Below, piece by piece: positions 43,153 to 52,631 of a stretch of DNA of 64,000 bases. The notes below the pieces were generated by a model that worked only from the letters and a program-made list of their open reading frames with translations, had not been told where the DNA came from and ran no database searches. Both the position numbers and the translations under genes were made by a program. Source of the stretch: Bombyx mori (Eukaryota; Arthropoda; Insecta; Lepidoptera; Bombycidae); assembly GCF_030269925.1 (NCBI RefSeq), contig NC_085112.1, forward strand, positions 9,921,501 to 9,985,500, given 5' to 3'. The stretch's first letter is position 1, and every line of letters starts with the position of its first letter.

Positions 43153-44369
43153 ATATGAAAGTAGGCAAAAACTCGAAACGCGTTAACGATATTAACAAAA
43201 AAAGCTTATACTTTCACAACAATTCGGAACGACAATTCCGATTTCGATGCGACGATCGGAAGGTTGACTTGCCGAGTTTTAAAACCTAATCGAAGTAATA
43301 TCTGCTGCACGTCATTTCTCTATAAAGGGGGTTCCCCTCCTTCACCATCCACCATCAAGGACGAAAGTTTTTAAGAAACTAGAACCGACGACCTGATCGC
43401 GTGGATACTGGTTTCCCGTGAACCTGTTTGTACAGTTTGAAAACTCACGTAATTCTTCATATTTAAACCATCTTCTTTTGAGCCTTTGTATTCTGTTCTT
43501 ACAAGCTCCTACATGCTGCGAGACTAGGGTGTTGTTTTTTAAGGAATTTTATGACCTGGTAACTAAGACCTTTAAGTCAAATTTTATTTTAATTTTAATG
43601 AAAACTTTTTTATATGATAAACGTTATTATGAAATGATATGAAGTTGATTAATATTGAGCATGGCATGAAATGAAATGAAAACGAAACGAAATGAAATGA
43701 AATGAAATGAGATGAGATGATATGGGATTAAATATTATCTCAGTAAAATGGTGGTCATTTACTGAGACTTTTTCAGTGGACTTTTTGGCGGATCCTGAGA
43801 AGTTACGTTCAGCGGCTCTGTTTTAATTTCCCACATTTGTGCACTTTCAAAGATACTAAACAGTTAATAAACCACCGTTATTACACATTTAAGCCTGAAG
43901 AAACACTAAATAGACATAATAAAACAAATCACACAACCTCACTCCTCGCGTTCCCGCCAAAAAGTCTCTAGGGCGGTTTTAATACACTCAATCACACAGA
44001 CTCACTGCATTAATGTATTACCAGTATTGTACTGACCGTAATGCACCCATAGCATCATTTAATTTTTCTACCGCTACGATTCAAGCTTTTCTGTCACCTG
44101 TTTAATTACATGTAAAATCAAAATTAAATGAGAAAAGTTTAAAATGTAAATGACAGGCAGCGCAACAGAACAGGACTCATAAAAAGTTGGCACGCGGCGA
44201 ACTTTCCGTTTGCATATTCATGACGTAAAGGCAGTCGGAAGTTTTTGGTGAGAAATTATGATAATAATTTTATACTAACTCCATCCGTCTTGGGGATTTC
44301 ATAAATTAGGAGTTGTGTAGGAGTCGGAACTGAGCGGTGTGACGCGTCGCCTTTAGCTCGGGTACTTAC
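43153..44369. other. AT-rich unique DNA
   Basis: No gene recognised. Contains the ATGAA pentamer repeat listed separately. Confidence 0.4.
43665..43724. repeat. (ATGAA)n pentanucleotide microsatellite
   Basis: About 11 imperfect GAAAT/GAGAT units. Confidence 0.9.
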
Positions 44370-44502
44370 TAAATTAATTTTGATAGCTCCAAGCTGGGCA
44401 CCGTTTCGGCTTATGGCGTACCTACCGGTTTCTTTCTGAATGAAATGTTTTGGAACGAACTCTTTCTCCGGATTATGATATTTTCTTAACATTAGTAGAA
44501 TT
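44370..44502 (-). other. Candidate host exon, 3' part, next to Penelope insertion
   Basis: On the minus strand an open frame reads MLRKYHNPEKEFVPKHF and ISRNGAQLGAIKINL, then meets GTAAGTACC at 44369, an excellent splice-donor match. The frame joins in phase to 47403-47261 once the mobile element and one copy of its 12-bp duplication are removed. The protein is not recognised. It could be a real exon, a pseudogene or a chance frame. Confidence 0.35.
44491..44502. repeat. Penelope target duplication, left
   Basis: ATTAGTAGAATT, identical to 47261-47272. Confidence 0.8.
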
Positions 44503-44537
44503 ACTATTATCAATATTGTCGTCCATAATTATTATAA

Positions 44538-44794
44538 AATATTTTTCGTGTATCTCAGGAATGTGGACAAGATAGGACTATTATAACAAATTACATTATT
44601 ATTTTAGCAACGTTTCGGTCTTTTATTAGACCTTCATCAGGCATCATAATATGAATTTAAATAATCTCTATCATACACTGCACAATTGTCTCAGACATCA
44701 GAGACTAATACAAATCTACAAAGCCACTAAATTATTTAATTACTATTTTTTGATTCCGGAAACAAAGCCAACACGACACATAAAATTGCTAATT
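44538..44794 (+). repeat. Penelope terminal repeat, left (inverted)
   Basis: 257 bp, reverse complement of 47007-47263 with no difference that I can see. Lies 3' of the element's ORF. Confidence 0.92.
44594..44653 (-). ncRNA. Hammerhead-ribozyme-like motif, sense to the element
   Basis: On the minus strand: CTGATGA, a 5-bp stem GGTCT/AGACC with an AATAAA loop, GAAA, then C-GTT. Same structure as described for 47148-47207. Hammerhead motifs in Penelope terminal repeats are known. Activity here is inferred. Confidence 0.7.
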
Positions 44795-44843
44795 TTTATT
44801 TTTTTTATTTTTTTTTTTTTTTCATATATATCTGAAATGAAGG

Positions 44844-46560
44844 TTATTTTTTTCTATTAGATTTATACTCTTTTAATATATCATTATATAAAATACTTAA
44901 ATTGTTAGTGTCTGTTCGTATGTTCACAGTATCATTAGTTTTTATAAAGATCATTTCACTAACATTACGTTTCCACCAATTCATTTCTTTATCCAAGATT
45001 TCTATCTTATCAAACTTAAAATTATGATGTTGGTCAAAGTGGTGGGTTGCTAATGCTGTTTTATTCTCTTTTAATATATTAATATTTTTACAATCATAAA
45101 TGTGTTGTTTTACTCTATTACTCAAATACTGCCTAGTTTGTCCAACATAGCATAAGTCACACGAACAAGGTATTTTATACACTATTCCAGTTTGTTGTTG
45201 TTTATTTACTGGATCTTTTAACTTAGAATAGATTGAATTAACTCTCAAGATGTTATAAAATGCTAATCTTACATGAGTTCCTATAAAAACTCTGTTTAAT
45301 TTATGTGATAATTCTGCTATATAAGGAAACCGACAATATCTAATGTTATTATTATTTGAGTTGACCAAACTCCTTGGTTTATTATTTAAGTTCTCTTTAA
45401 ATTTATTTATAACACTGTCTACTAATGGTATTTCATAATTATTATTCAACAATATGTTACGAATCTTACTAAAATTAATTTCATAAAAATCACTACTACT
45501 TAACTTTGTCATTCTATCAAGTAAACCTTTTATCATACCTATCTTCTTCTCAGAAGGAGGATGATTTGAATTCCAATTTAATAGCCGACCTGAACTAATC
45601 GGTTTGACAAATTTATCATTTGATCTTTTGACTAACACATCTAGAAAAGATAAACTATCATCTTTTTCTACTTCCATGGTAAATTGTATATTATTGTCAA
45701 AGCTATTAAATAACTCTAAGATATTATTTACTTCCGACTCCGGTATGGCTGCGATAGTATCATCCACGTATAACTTTAAGAAGTGAATTTCAAACGGTAG
45801 AATCTTCAATATCTGATCGATGACATAGTTCATAACGATGTTAGCTATAACTGGACTTGCAGGGTTTCCCATACTGCTGCCTTCCATTTGTGCATAGAAC
45901 TCTCCTTGATATACAAAGTAACTTGAATCATAACAAAACGTAATGAGGTCAACTAACACACTCTTAGGAATTTTTACTAAATGCTTCATGTTATCCCAAG
46001 TTTCCTCAATTACTTTAAGAATCAAGTCACGACGTACATTCGTGAACAATGACACTACATCCAATGAAATCAGTACATAATTCTTCGGTAAGCTAACCTT
46101 TCTACTAAATGTCACGAAGTCAAATGAATTTTTTACATTATATTGAAACTTCTCAATCACTGGAGTCAGTATTTCATGTAGGAACCGAGCCAGGCTGTAA
46201 CTCGGTGAATTAACACAACTGACCACTGGACGCAAACAACAAGTCTCCTTATGTGTTTTCCTCAAACCATAAATCCTGGGTGCAACAGTATACTTTGCTT
46301 TCAGATGTTTACCTTGTTGTTCCTCAACAATTTTTGCTACTACTAACTTGTTCACTAAACTGTTTGCAACTTTTTGCCATTTATTTGTAGGATCCTTTTT
46401 CAGTAATTTATATGTCACCTTGTCATTCAACATCTTTCTCATTTCAGTGTCATACTCAGTTTTTAACATTATCACTGTTGTGTTCCCTTTATCCGCTCTT
46501 GCAACTATTAAGTCCGGTCTCTCTTTTAGAAATTTTCGAGTAATATATAAATTTTTTTAT
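44844..46560 (-). CDS. Penelope-like reverse transcriptase + GIY-YIG endonuclease (main part)
   Basis: 543 codons from the first in-frame ATG at 46475. The frame is already open from about 46560, and that upstream part contains the conserved VARADKGNTTVIM stretch, so the true coding region begins further 5'. The RT region shows YGLRKTHK, VSLFTNVRRDLIL, MEGSSMGNPASPVIANIVM and LKLYVDDTIAAI (YVDD at residues 236-239 from 46475). The C-terminal GIY-YIG nuclease domain starts GIVYKI (430), has a CSCDLC cysteine cluster and YVGQTRQYLSNRVKQH (443 onward). It makes the nick that primes reverse transcription. It ends at 44844 near the left terminal repeat. Both catalytic domains look whole, but the link to the N-terminal part is broken by a frameshift in an A-run. 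Confidence 0.85.
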
Positions 46561-46582
46561 TAATACTGTATGATTTAGTCTA

Positions 46583-47150
46583 TCATTTTTTTTTTTTTTT
46601 GTAATAGTTAGAAATTACATTAATCGCTTTAGATCTCAAATTATTCTTAACAATATCTTTTCCTTCATCGTTACAATCATCCAACTGTACAGCTTCAATT
46701 CCAAATTCTAAATCCTTAATCACAGTTGGTATCACCTTCCACTTTTCTTTTATTTCTATACCAAACTTAGGTTCTAAGTTCAATATCATTTCTACTTCAG
46801 TTGGTAGCTGTACATCTGTATAATTGTAAATATGTTTACTCTTGCTTGATAATGTATGACGGTTTATTTTTTGTTTAATTAATATATCAAATTTTTTAAT
46901 GTTGGTATTTTTTATCTTATTAAAATTATATTCATATCTTTTGTTGATCATTACCACACATCTTCTAAATAACTGTTCTGAGACCAAACCTTTTGCAAAT
47001 TGCAGCAATTAGCAATTTTATGTGTCGTGTTGGCTTTGTTTCCGGAATCAAAAAATAGTAATTAAATAATTTAGTGGCTTTGTAGATTTGTATTAGTCTC
47101 TGATGTCTGAGACAATTGTGCAGTGTATGATAGAGATTATTTAAATTCAT
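46583..47150 (-). pseudogene. Penelope-like ORF, N-terminal part, frameshifted
   Basis: On the minus strand a frame opens at 47150 inside the terminal repeat (MNLNNLYHTLHN…HIKLL) and continues into unique sequence. In another phase LQFAKGLVSEQLFRRCVVM starts at 47008 and runs through a basic/hydrophilic N-terminal region to VISNYYKKKKK, ending at TGA (46583-46585) in a 15-base A-run. The RT frame (44844-46560) resumes after about 20 bases in a different phase. At least two frame disruptions therefore separate start and RT. Length loss or gain in the A-run is the likely cause of one. Confidence 0.65.
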
Positions 47151-47263
47151 ATTATGATGCCTGATGAAGGTCTAATAAAAGACCGAAACGTTGCTAAAAT
47201 AATAATGTAATTTGTTATAATAGTCCTATCTTGTCCACATTCCTGAGATACACGAAAAATATT
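47007..47263 (-). repeat. Penelope terminal repeat, right
   Basis: 257 bp. Contains the likely start of the element's ORF and, on the plus strand, a hammerhead core. Confidence 0.92.
47148..47207 (+). ncRNA. Hammerhead-ribozyme-like motif, antisense to the element
   Basis: CTGATGA (47161-47167); stem II GGTCT/AGACC (47169-47173 with 47180-47184) closed by an AATAAA loop; GAAA (47185-47188); then CGTT, giving a G-T-T cleavage triplet after 47192. Stem I can form between 47148-47160 and 47193-47207: two GC pairs, an internal loop, then AUUAU/AUAAU and CAU/AUG. Stem III is only A-C-G-T, which is self-complementary, so a working form may need two copies. Confidence 0.7.
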
Positions 47264-47272
47264 AGTAGAATT
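47261..47272. repeat. Penelope target duplication, right
   Basis: ATTAGTAGAATT, identical to 44491-44502. Confidence 0.8.
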
Positions 47273-47403
47273 TTAAAGGGCAAGGAATTTGATACTCGGA
47301 CGTATGTAAGTGATGTAATCTTTGATTGAAGTTTATTCCAATGCAAACTTCTGTATAGAAATAAAGTAATGTTGATGAAAATATTCATGCTGCATAGTAT
47401 TTT
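47261..47403 (-). other. Candidate host exon, 5' part, split by Penelope insertion
   Basis: On the minus strand TTTTCTACTTCAG (47416-47404), a strong acceptor with a pyrimidine tract, is followed by an open frame with SLHWNKLQSKITSL and VRVSNSLPFKILL that reaches the duplication. With 44490-44370 it gives 264 bases, 88 codons, phase 0 at both ends and no stop. I do not recognise the protein. Confidence 0.35.
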
Positions 47404-48211
47404 CTGAAGTAGAAAACGAACATCGAAAGAAATTAAGGCACATTGGAAAATGATTTAAATTTATTTATTTATTTATTTATTTTATTACTAAACTAGATTA
47501 AAACAGTCGAGACTATTTACAATGACTTTCGTTATACCGACTTTTATAAACAATCGTTTTAGGCTTTAAGAGCTGCTTGTACTTAAGCCGAGTTAAATCA
47601 CATTTTTTTTATTTGTATTCAATTTTCATTCAAAATCAAAACGCATCATTGCTTCACGGTTGAAATAGGTAAGTCATGCGGGTTCATGAAACGACCTACC
47701 ACCAGAAAAGCTTATGTTTAATTAATCAGTAGCGCACGAGGCGTTAATTTATACAACCATCTAATAACAAATATTTAATTTTGACAAAAATACAAAGACT
47801 TTCTTTAGGAGCAATTCTTTCGTTGTAATAAAGTAAAAGTGTCTCACGTACCGGCTGAATAAAATTATACTGCTCTGTGATCCAATTACACGGAATGATG
47901 TCGCCGCAATGATAAAAAGACTGTACTCGTATTTCCTTAAAGAGTCTTAAGATGTAAAGTTTACGAGTAAAAGAAAAAGTGTGATATAAAATAAGAGATA
48001 ATGTCGTAAACAGTTGTGTCATCAACTGTAAATTAACAAAATGTATTTACATTAAAATTTTTGTTTAGTTTTATTGTTGCTAGAATTCTCTTTAATATAT
48101 TTTCCGAATTATATATTGAACTGAATATTAGTACCTTTAGGTGGTAGGGTAATGATAAGGATAAGATAATCAGATCGTTGAATATTGATATTATCTGTGA
48201 ATGCGTCAAAT
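47404..48211. other. AT-rich unique DNA with SINE scrap
   Basis: A (TTTA)n run at 47456-47486 and the SINE fragment listed next. No gene recognised. Confidence 0.4.
47632..47705 (-). repeat. Bm1-like SINE, decayed fragment
   Basis: AAAACGCATCATTGCTTCACGG to CGACCTACCACCAG. Only the segment near the 5' side of the body remains, with a deletion. Confidence 0.6.
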
Positions 48212-48222
48212 GGTGCCCGGTT
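48212..48222. repeat. Target-site duplication, left copy
   Basis: GGTGCCCGGTT, repeated exactly at 51834-51844. Confidence 0.88.
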
Positions 48223-48473
48223 TTTTTTTTTTTTTTTTTTTTTTTATGATTGAAAGTTTACTGGTGGCCCGAAGGCCTTTCCAGTTTCACCAGGACAGGT
48301 GGGCGAGCAAAGGCTCAGCCAAGAGGGGTGGGATTTGCTAACAACTGCCCGAGCGCCTCCGAAGGAGACCTAACAACTCAAGAGCAATTGTTTCGCGAAT
48401 GAATCTACTACCGGATCGGAATCGCGACCCGCTGAGAAGATCCGGCGAGAAACTCAGCGGGCTGATGCATGGG

Positions 48474-51356
48474 TTAGGTTGCACGTCGACCTCTTTGTCG
48501 AGTTCGACGAGTACGGTTACCGGGGTCCCTAAGCCAGCCCCTAGTATTAGAGCTGAAGGCATCTAATGCAAAGGTTATTGGATCTGATGGATCCGTAAGG
48601 ACGTGTCTAGGGCGTCGACGGTGACTGGCTCCTGCATGATCAGGATTCGGGGAGTAGTCAGCGGCGGCAACGATAAGGCGATTATCATGACGCATAGCCT
48701 TATCGAAGTATCGTTCCGACGCTGACTTCATGTATTTCCGAATTGATTCGAGGCCCAGGTCGTCGTGTAGGTCAACGTTCCTCACGAACCACGGAGCCCC
48801 GACAGCTAACCTGCAAAAGCGGGATTGTAGGGATTGGAGGGTGTCTATGTGTGTGCGGGCCGCGTGAGCGAACACCACACTCGCGTAAGTCATGACGGGC
48901 CTTATGCAAGTTTTGTAAAGTGTCACCTTGTTCCGAAGGGACATTTTACTCCGCTTACAGATCATGGGGTAGAGTCTACCGAGAATAAACGCGGCACGGT
49001 CACGGACTGATTTTATATGCGGGCGGAATGTCATCGATGCATCCAGGGTAACGCCCAGGTACTTGACCTTCCTGGCCCAGGGTATGGGTTGTCTAAAGAG
49101 AGTAATCGGGGGTGTGAGATTCCTCCTCCTAATCCGGGAGGAAATCCGTGTGGAGCTTCCCCTCTGAAATAGCACCGCAGTACTTTTCGCTGGGTTGATG
49201 TCTATGCGCCATTTTCGGAACCACTGTCCTAGGGCTAGGGCTGCGCTCTGAAGCTTCTTCGCGATTAGGGACTTATTTCTACTAGAATAGTAAACAGTCG
49301 TGTCGTCGGCGAATAAAGCTAAATGGGTCGGCGGCGACCGGGGAATATCGTTGACGAATAAGCTAAATAGGAGGGGTGAGAGGACAGAGCCTTGCGGGAC
49401 TCCAGCTGTGAGAGGTCGTGGGGAGGAGCGGGTTCCCTCGACTCGATATCGAAAAGAGCGGTTCGACAAGAAGTCCCGTATGATGAGCACGAGACTATCC
49501 GGCACGCCCATGTTGAATAGTTTTAAAATCAAACCATTGTGCCAGACTTTGTCGAACGCTTTTGCGACGTCGAAGAAGAGAGCTCCCGTGTATAACGGTT
49601 TTGGTCGATTAAGCCCCACAAGAATGTGCTCCGTGAGGCGGTGCACCTGTTGAACGCATGAGTGATTTGTACGGAATCCAAATTGTTCATCGATAAGAAT
49701 GCCCTTGGATGAGACGAAGTCTCTGAGGCGTTTGTAGAGCAGACGCTCATACAGTTTGCCTAGAGACATGAGGAGGCTAATCGGGCGGTAGCTCGTCGGA
49801 TGATTTTTTGGTTTACCGGGTTTATGTATGCCGATAACGTCCGCTTCTTTCCACACCGCGGGAAAGATACAGTTCGCCATAGCGGCATTGAAAATAGATG
49901 CCAACATCACGATGAGTTGGACGGGTAGAAGTTTAATAACGCGGTTGGATATACCGTCGGAACCGGGAGCCTTGCGAGGACGTAGGTCTTTGATCAAGTC
50001 TTTAACTTCCATCGGGGTGACGGGTGGTAACGCATCAGAGGGTGGCAAGGAGGCTCTGCGTTCTACCTCACTGTCTACTAATTCTACATGAACAGGGTCC
50101 ACGGATTGAGTGCTGGGCGTGCACTGGGTTTGCAATGTATCGGCCAGCAGCTCTGCTTTTTCGTCATCATCGAACGCCGCGAGTCGGCCTGAGGGGCCTA
50201 CGAGGGGGGGCATAGTTACTACCGTATCCAATTTGAGAGTACGAGCTAAGCGGTAGTAAGACCTTTGAGAGGGCGCGAGTCCTTCTAAGAAATCAGACCA
50301 TCTGGCATCTCGGACTTCGGTGATGCGAGACTTTACGTCGCGTTGTAGGGCACGCATTCGAATACGATTTTCCGCGGTAGAATACCTATCGTACGCACGG
50401 ATCGAGGCGTTCTTAACTCTAAGGAGTTCCCTAATATCGTCGGGCAATTTGAAGCGGTGAAGGAAGTCCTCCGCTACAACTTGCTTCGATGACCTATCTA
50501 ATGTCGAGGTGATGTGTGACGTTACGATGTCTATGGCTTCAGCGGTATCCTGAGGAGACGGGATAGAGTCCGGACTAAACGGAAGCGATGGTGGATCAGA
50601 TTCAGCCAGGCTGATGCCCAGCGTGTGCCAATCCACCACAGTCCTCGTGACGGGAACGGAATCGGGAGCGCGACCGAGCTTCATAACGACGGGACGGTGG
50701 TCTGAATCTAACTCTGAAACTACTTCGATCGAGTGTAAGCGCAGAGTTACGTTTTTTAATAACGCTATGTCGAGTATATCCGGGCGATGCGCGATATTTA
50801 GCGGGTAGTGAGTCGGTGTTAGCGGAGCGACGATATCGAAGGCGAGATCATCGACTAACGCGTCAAGCCGCCTGCCATTCGGGGTTGTGGTGTGTGAGTT
50901 CCACCTGATGTGTTTACAATTTAGGTCGCCCGCCAGAATGACAGAGCTCCCCATACCGAGCAGCGCCTCGATATCACTGCTTAGAACGATCTTATCCGGT
51001 GGAAGATAAACGGACGCGATAACGATCGGCGCGTGTCCCGTCAGTGAGATTCGGCACACTGATGCTTCGATATTAGCGAGCGCGGGAGGATCGAGCGGAA
51101 CGCAATGCAGGGCTCTTCTATAGTAAATGACGGTACCACCACCACGGGCAGAGAGCCTGTCGTTCCTGACCATGTTATAGTTCGCGATTTTAGGGTCACG
51201 GCGCGCGGGCTTAAGTAGGGTCTCCTGCACTAAAAAGATATCAATTTGGTGGTCACGCAAAAAGTCAGAAACCTGATCACGTTGATTTGCGAGACCGTAA
51301 GCGTTAAAAAATCCTATCGTTACGGATAGGGGCTTTATTCTACTTATATACGCCAT
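48474..51356 (-). CDS. Jockey-like ORF2: APE endonuclease-reverse transcriptase, intact
   Basis: 960 codons with no interruption. The APE endonuclease (1-225) has FFNAYG (N18), VQETLL (E45), AGDLNCKH (D144) and SDHRP (218-222). A linker (about 330-460) is followed by RT blocks RKAPGSDGISN, ISLLMSLGKLYERLL, DEQFGFRTNHSC, FFDVAKAFDKVWH, GVPQGSVLSPLLFSLFVNDIP and LALFADDTTVYY (FADD 682-685). KVKYLGVTLDASMTF and a C-terminal region with RSKMSLRNKVTLYKTCIRPV follow. Jockey-type ORF2 is usually 900-1000 residues, so this is full length. The start is fixed by the ORF1 stop: TAA-TCA-ATG, in the same phase with one codon between. All catalytic residues visible in the family are present. Of the three jockey-like copies in this window, it is the only one with an uninterrupted ORF2. 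Confidence 0.93.
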   Translation of the reverse strand: MAYISRIKPLSVTIGFFNAYGLANQRDQVSDFLRDHQIDIFLVQETLLKPARRDPKIANYNMVRNDRLSARGGGTVIYYRRALHCVPLDPPALANIEASVCRISLTGHAPIVIASVYLPPDKIVLSSDIEALLGMGSSVILAGDLNCKHIRWNSHTTTPNGRRLDALVDDLAFDIVAPLTPTHYPLNIAHRPDILDIALLKNVTLRLHSIEVVSELDSDHRPVVMKLGRAPDSVPVTRTVVDWHTLGISLAESDPPSLPFSPDSIPSPQDTAEAIDIVTSHITSTLDRSSKQVVAEDFLHRFKLPDDIRELLRVKNASIRAYDRYSTAENRIRMRALQRDVKSRITEVRDARWSDFLEGLAPSQRSYYRLARTLKLDTVVTMPPLVGPSGRLAAFDDDEKAELLADTLQTQCTPSTQSVDPVHVELVDSEVERRASLPPSDALPPVTPMEVKDLIKDLRPRKAPGSDGISNRVIKLLPVQLIVMLASIFNAAMANCIFPAVWKEADVIGIHKPGKPKNHPTSYRPISLLMSLGKLYERLLYKRLRDFVSSKGILIDEQFGFRTNHSCVQQVHRLTEHILVGLNRPKPLYTGALFFDVAKAFDKVWHNGLILKLFNMGVPDSLVLIIRDFLSNRSFRYRVEGTRSSPRPLTAGVPQGSVLSPLLFSLFVNDIPRSPPTHLALFADDTTVYYSSRNKSLIAKKLQSAALALGQWFRKWRIDINPAKSTAVLFQRGSSTRISSRIRRRNLTPPITLFRQPIPWARKVKYLGVTLDASMTFRPHIKSVRDRAAFILGRLYPMICKRSKMSLRNKVTLYKTCIRPVMTYASVVFAHAARTHIDTLQSLQSRFCRLAVGAPWFVRNVDLHDDLGLESIRKYMKSASERYFDKAMRHDNRLIVAAADYSPNPDHAGASHRRRPRHVLTDPSDPITFALDAFSSNTRGWLRDPGNRTRRTRQRGRRAT

Positions 51357-51359
51357 TGA

Positions 51360-51833
51360 TTACCGGCGGAGTGAGGGGAGGACGTACGTATTTAATGACG
51401 CGTATACGTCGGCGTATTCCTGCACAACGGCGATAAAGTGTTGTGCAGTGGAGGCAGCGCGAATGGCGTCGCCCAAAGCGTTAACGCGCTCAAAGTTGAT
51501 CGACTGAAAGAAGTCGATCGCTAAAGCGAGATTGTCGGACGCGGTCGGAGGGCAAGTCGCGGGAGAGGGACGAGTCGGGGGGGCGGGACGAATCGCGGAG
51601 GAGGGAGTTGTAGCCGTGTTCGTGTACGGCAGCGGTTTTGCCCAGGCCGAGACACTGGGCACCGCCGCCGGAACGAACGCTGGCTTAGCCTGCGACGCAG
51701 AGGGTGCCGAGGCTTTGATGTCTGGGCCGGAAGCTCGGAGGCGGTTTTGGCGGGCGACGCGGCGATTTATTTTAGGGGCTTGGGGGCAACCACGGTAATT
51801 CGCGGGGTGACCCTGTGTTCGACACAGGACGCA
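51360..51833 (-). pseudogene. Jockey-like ORF1, C-terminal third
   Basis: An open frame from the truncation point, beginning exactly at CVLCRTQGHPANYRGC, the third zinc knuckle also seen in the family II ORF1. A Pro/Ala-rich tail (AKPAFVPAAVPSVSAWAKPLPY) and a short C-terminal helical region follow, with the stop at 51360. The N-terminus, the C2HC-associated domain and the first two knuckles are lost. Confidence 0.88.
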
Positions 51834-51844
51834 GGTGCCCGGTT
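51834..51844. repeat. Target-site duplication, right copy
   Basis: GGTGCCCGGTT, identical to 48212-48222. Confidence 0.88.
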
Positions 51845-52631
51845 ATGGCAATCTGCAGTTCACTGATTGATTTAAAAAATGTTTTATTTTTCTTTAAATT
51901 TAGTGTTACATGCGAATAAGACCTCTTTAGGTGTTTAGTAAAAAAAGTTTATATGTACGTAAGTAATTTAGTTTTTTTTTTTTCAGATAAGAGATAAACG
52001 AGTTAGAAAATGTTCTAAGCCCAGTACCGTTACGGCTGTCTGAGACACTGCTAGGGCCTAAATACTTAGACACCATCGTACACATATACATACTATGTAA
52101 GCACCAGCTGTGTTATAAAAACCAAAATTAGCTTTGGTTCACCGTAACAACTAGGTGGAAATTAATTCTAAATACTCTCTTAAATCATACAAAGCCGTAA
52201 ATTATTAAATCGAACACCGCACAATCCCGAAATTTCAGAATGGAAATTCCCCGTTCACGGAACAATAAAACTAAAGAGGGGATTAATTCTCGATGCACCA
52301 CACATTATCCGAGCGCGGGGAGACCAACGCGATCCAATTTCAACGAACGAAGTGAAAGCGTATTCACTATTTGCTTAAACTTCGTGCGCCAGAGTAGAAA
52401 TTAGTACTTACTGTCAAAACAATTTTGTTCCCATACATCACGTAGGTACAATGTTTACGTTTTGCATACGTAATATACATAGATGACATATTAGCGAAAA
52501 CATTGTACGTCTATGAATAACTAATTTTAGATATGACATTAACATTAATTTTAATGATTCACTTTATTTACATTTTTAAAGTTTTGTAACTGTTGCATAA
52601 ATATGCCAATGCCAGTTAGTGTTCGAACCAT
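51845..52631. other. AT-rich unique DNA
   Basis: No gene recognised. Confidence 0.4.

Larger units (their letters stand above)
44503..47260 (-). mobile_element. Penelope-like element with inverted terminal repeats
   Basis: A 2.76-kb minus-strand element between 12-bp target duplications. Each end has a 257-bp repeat (44538-44794 and 47007-47263), inverted relative to each other and apparently identical. A 35-bp extension (44503-44537) lies outside the left repeat. Short extensions of about this length are known from Penelope elements. Between the repeats is a reverse transcriptase plus GIY-YIG endonuclease gene. The right repeat runs up to and slightly overlaps the duplication. Confidence 0.88.
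48223..51833 (-). mobile_element. Jockey-like LINE family I with intact ORF2, 5'-truncated
   Basis: A minus-strand insertion of 3.6 kb between 11-bp target duplications. It holds the poly(A) tail (T-run to 48245), a 3' UTR of about 230 bases, complete ORF2 and the last third of ORF1. It is truncated inside ORF1 at the third zinc knuckle, so it lacks its own promoter. Confidence 0.92.

Noticed and set aside
44651..44860. Plus-strand frame MNLNNLYHTLHN…
   Set aside because: It is the inverted-repeat copy of the Penelope ORF start (47150 minus), running into a poly-T tract, not a separate gene.
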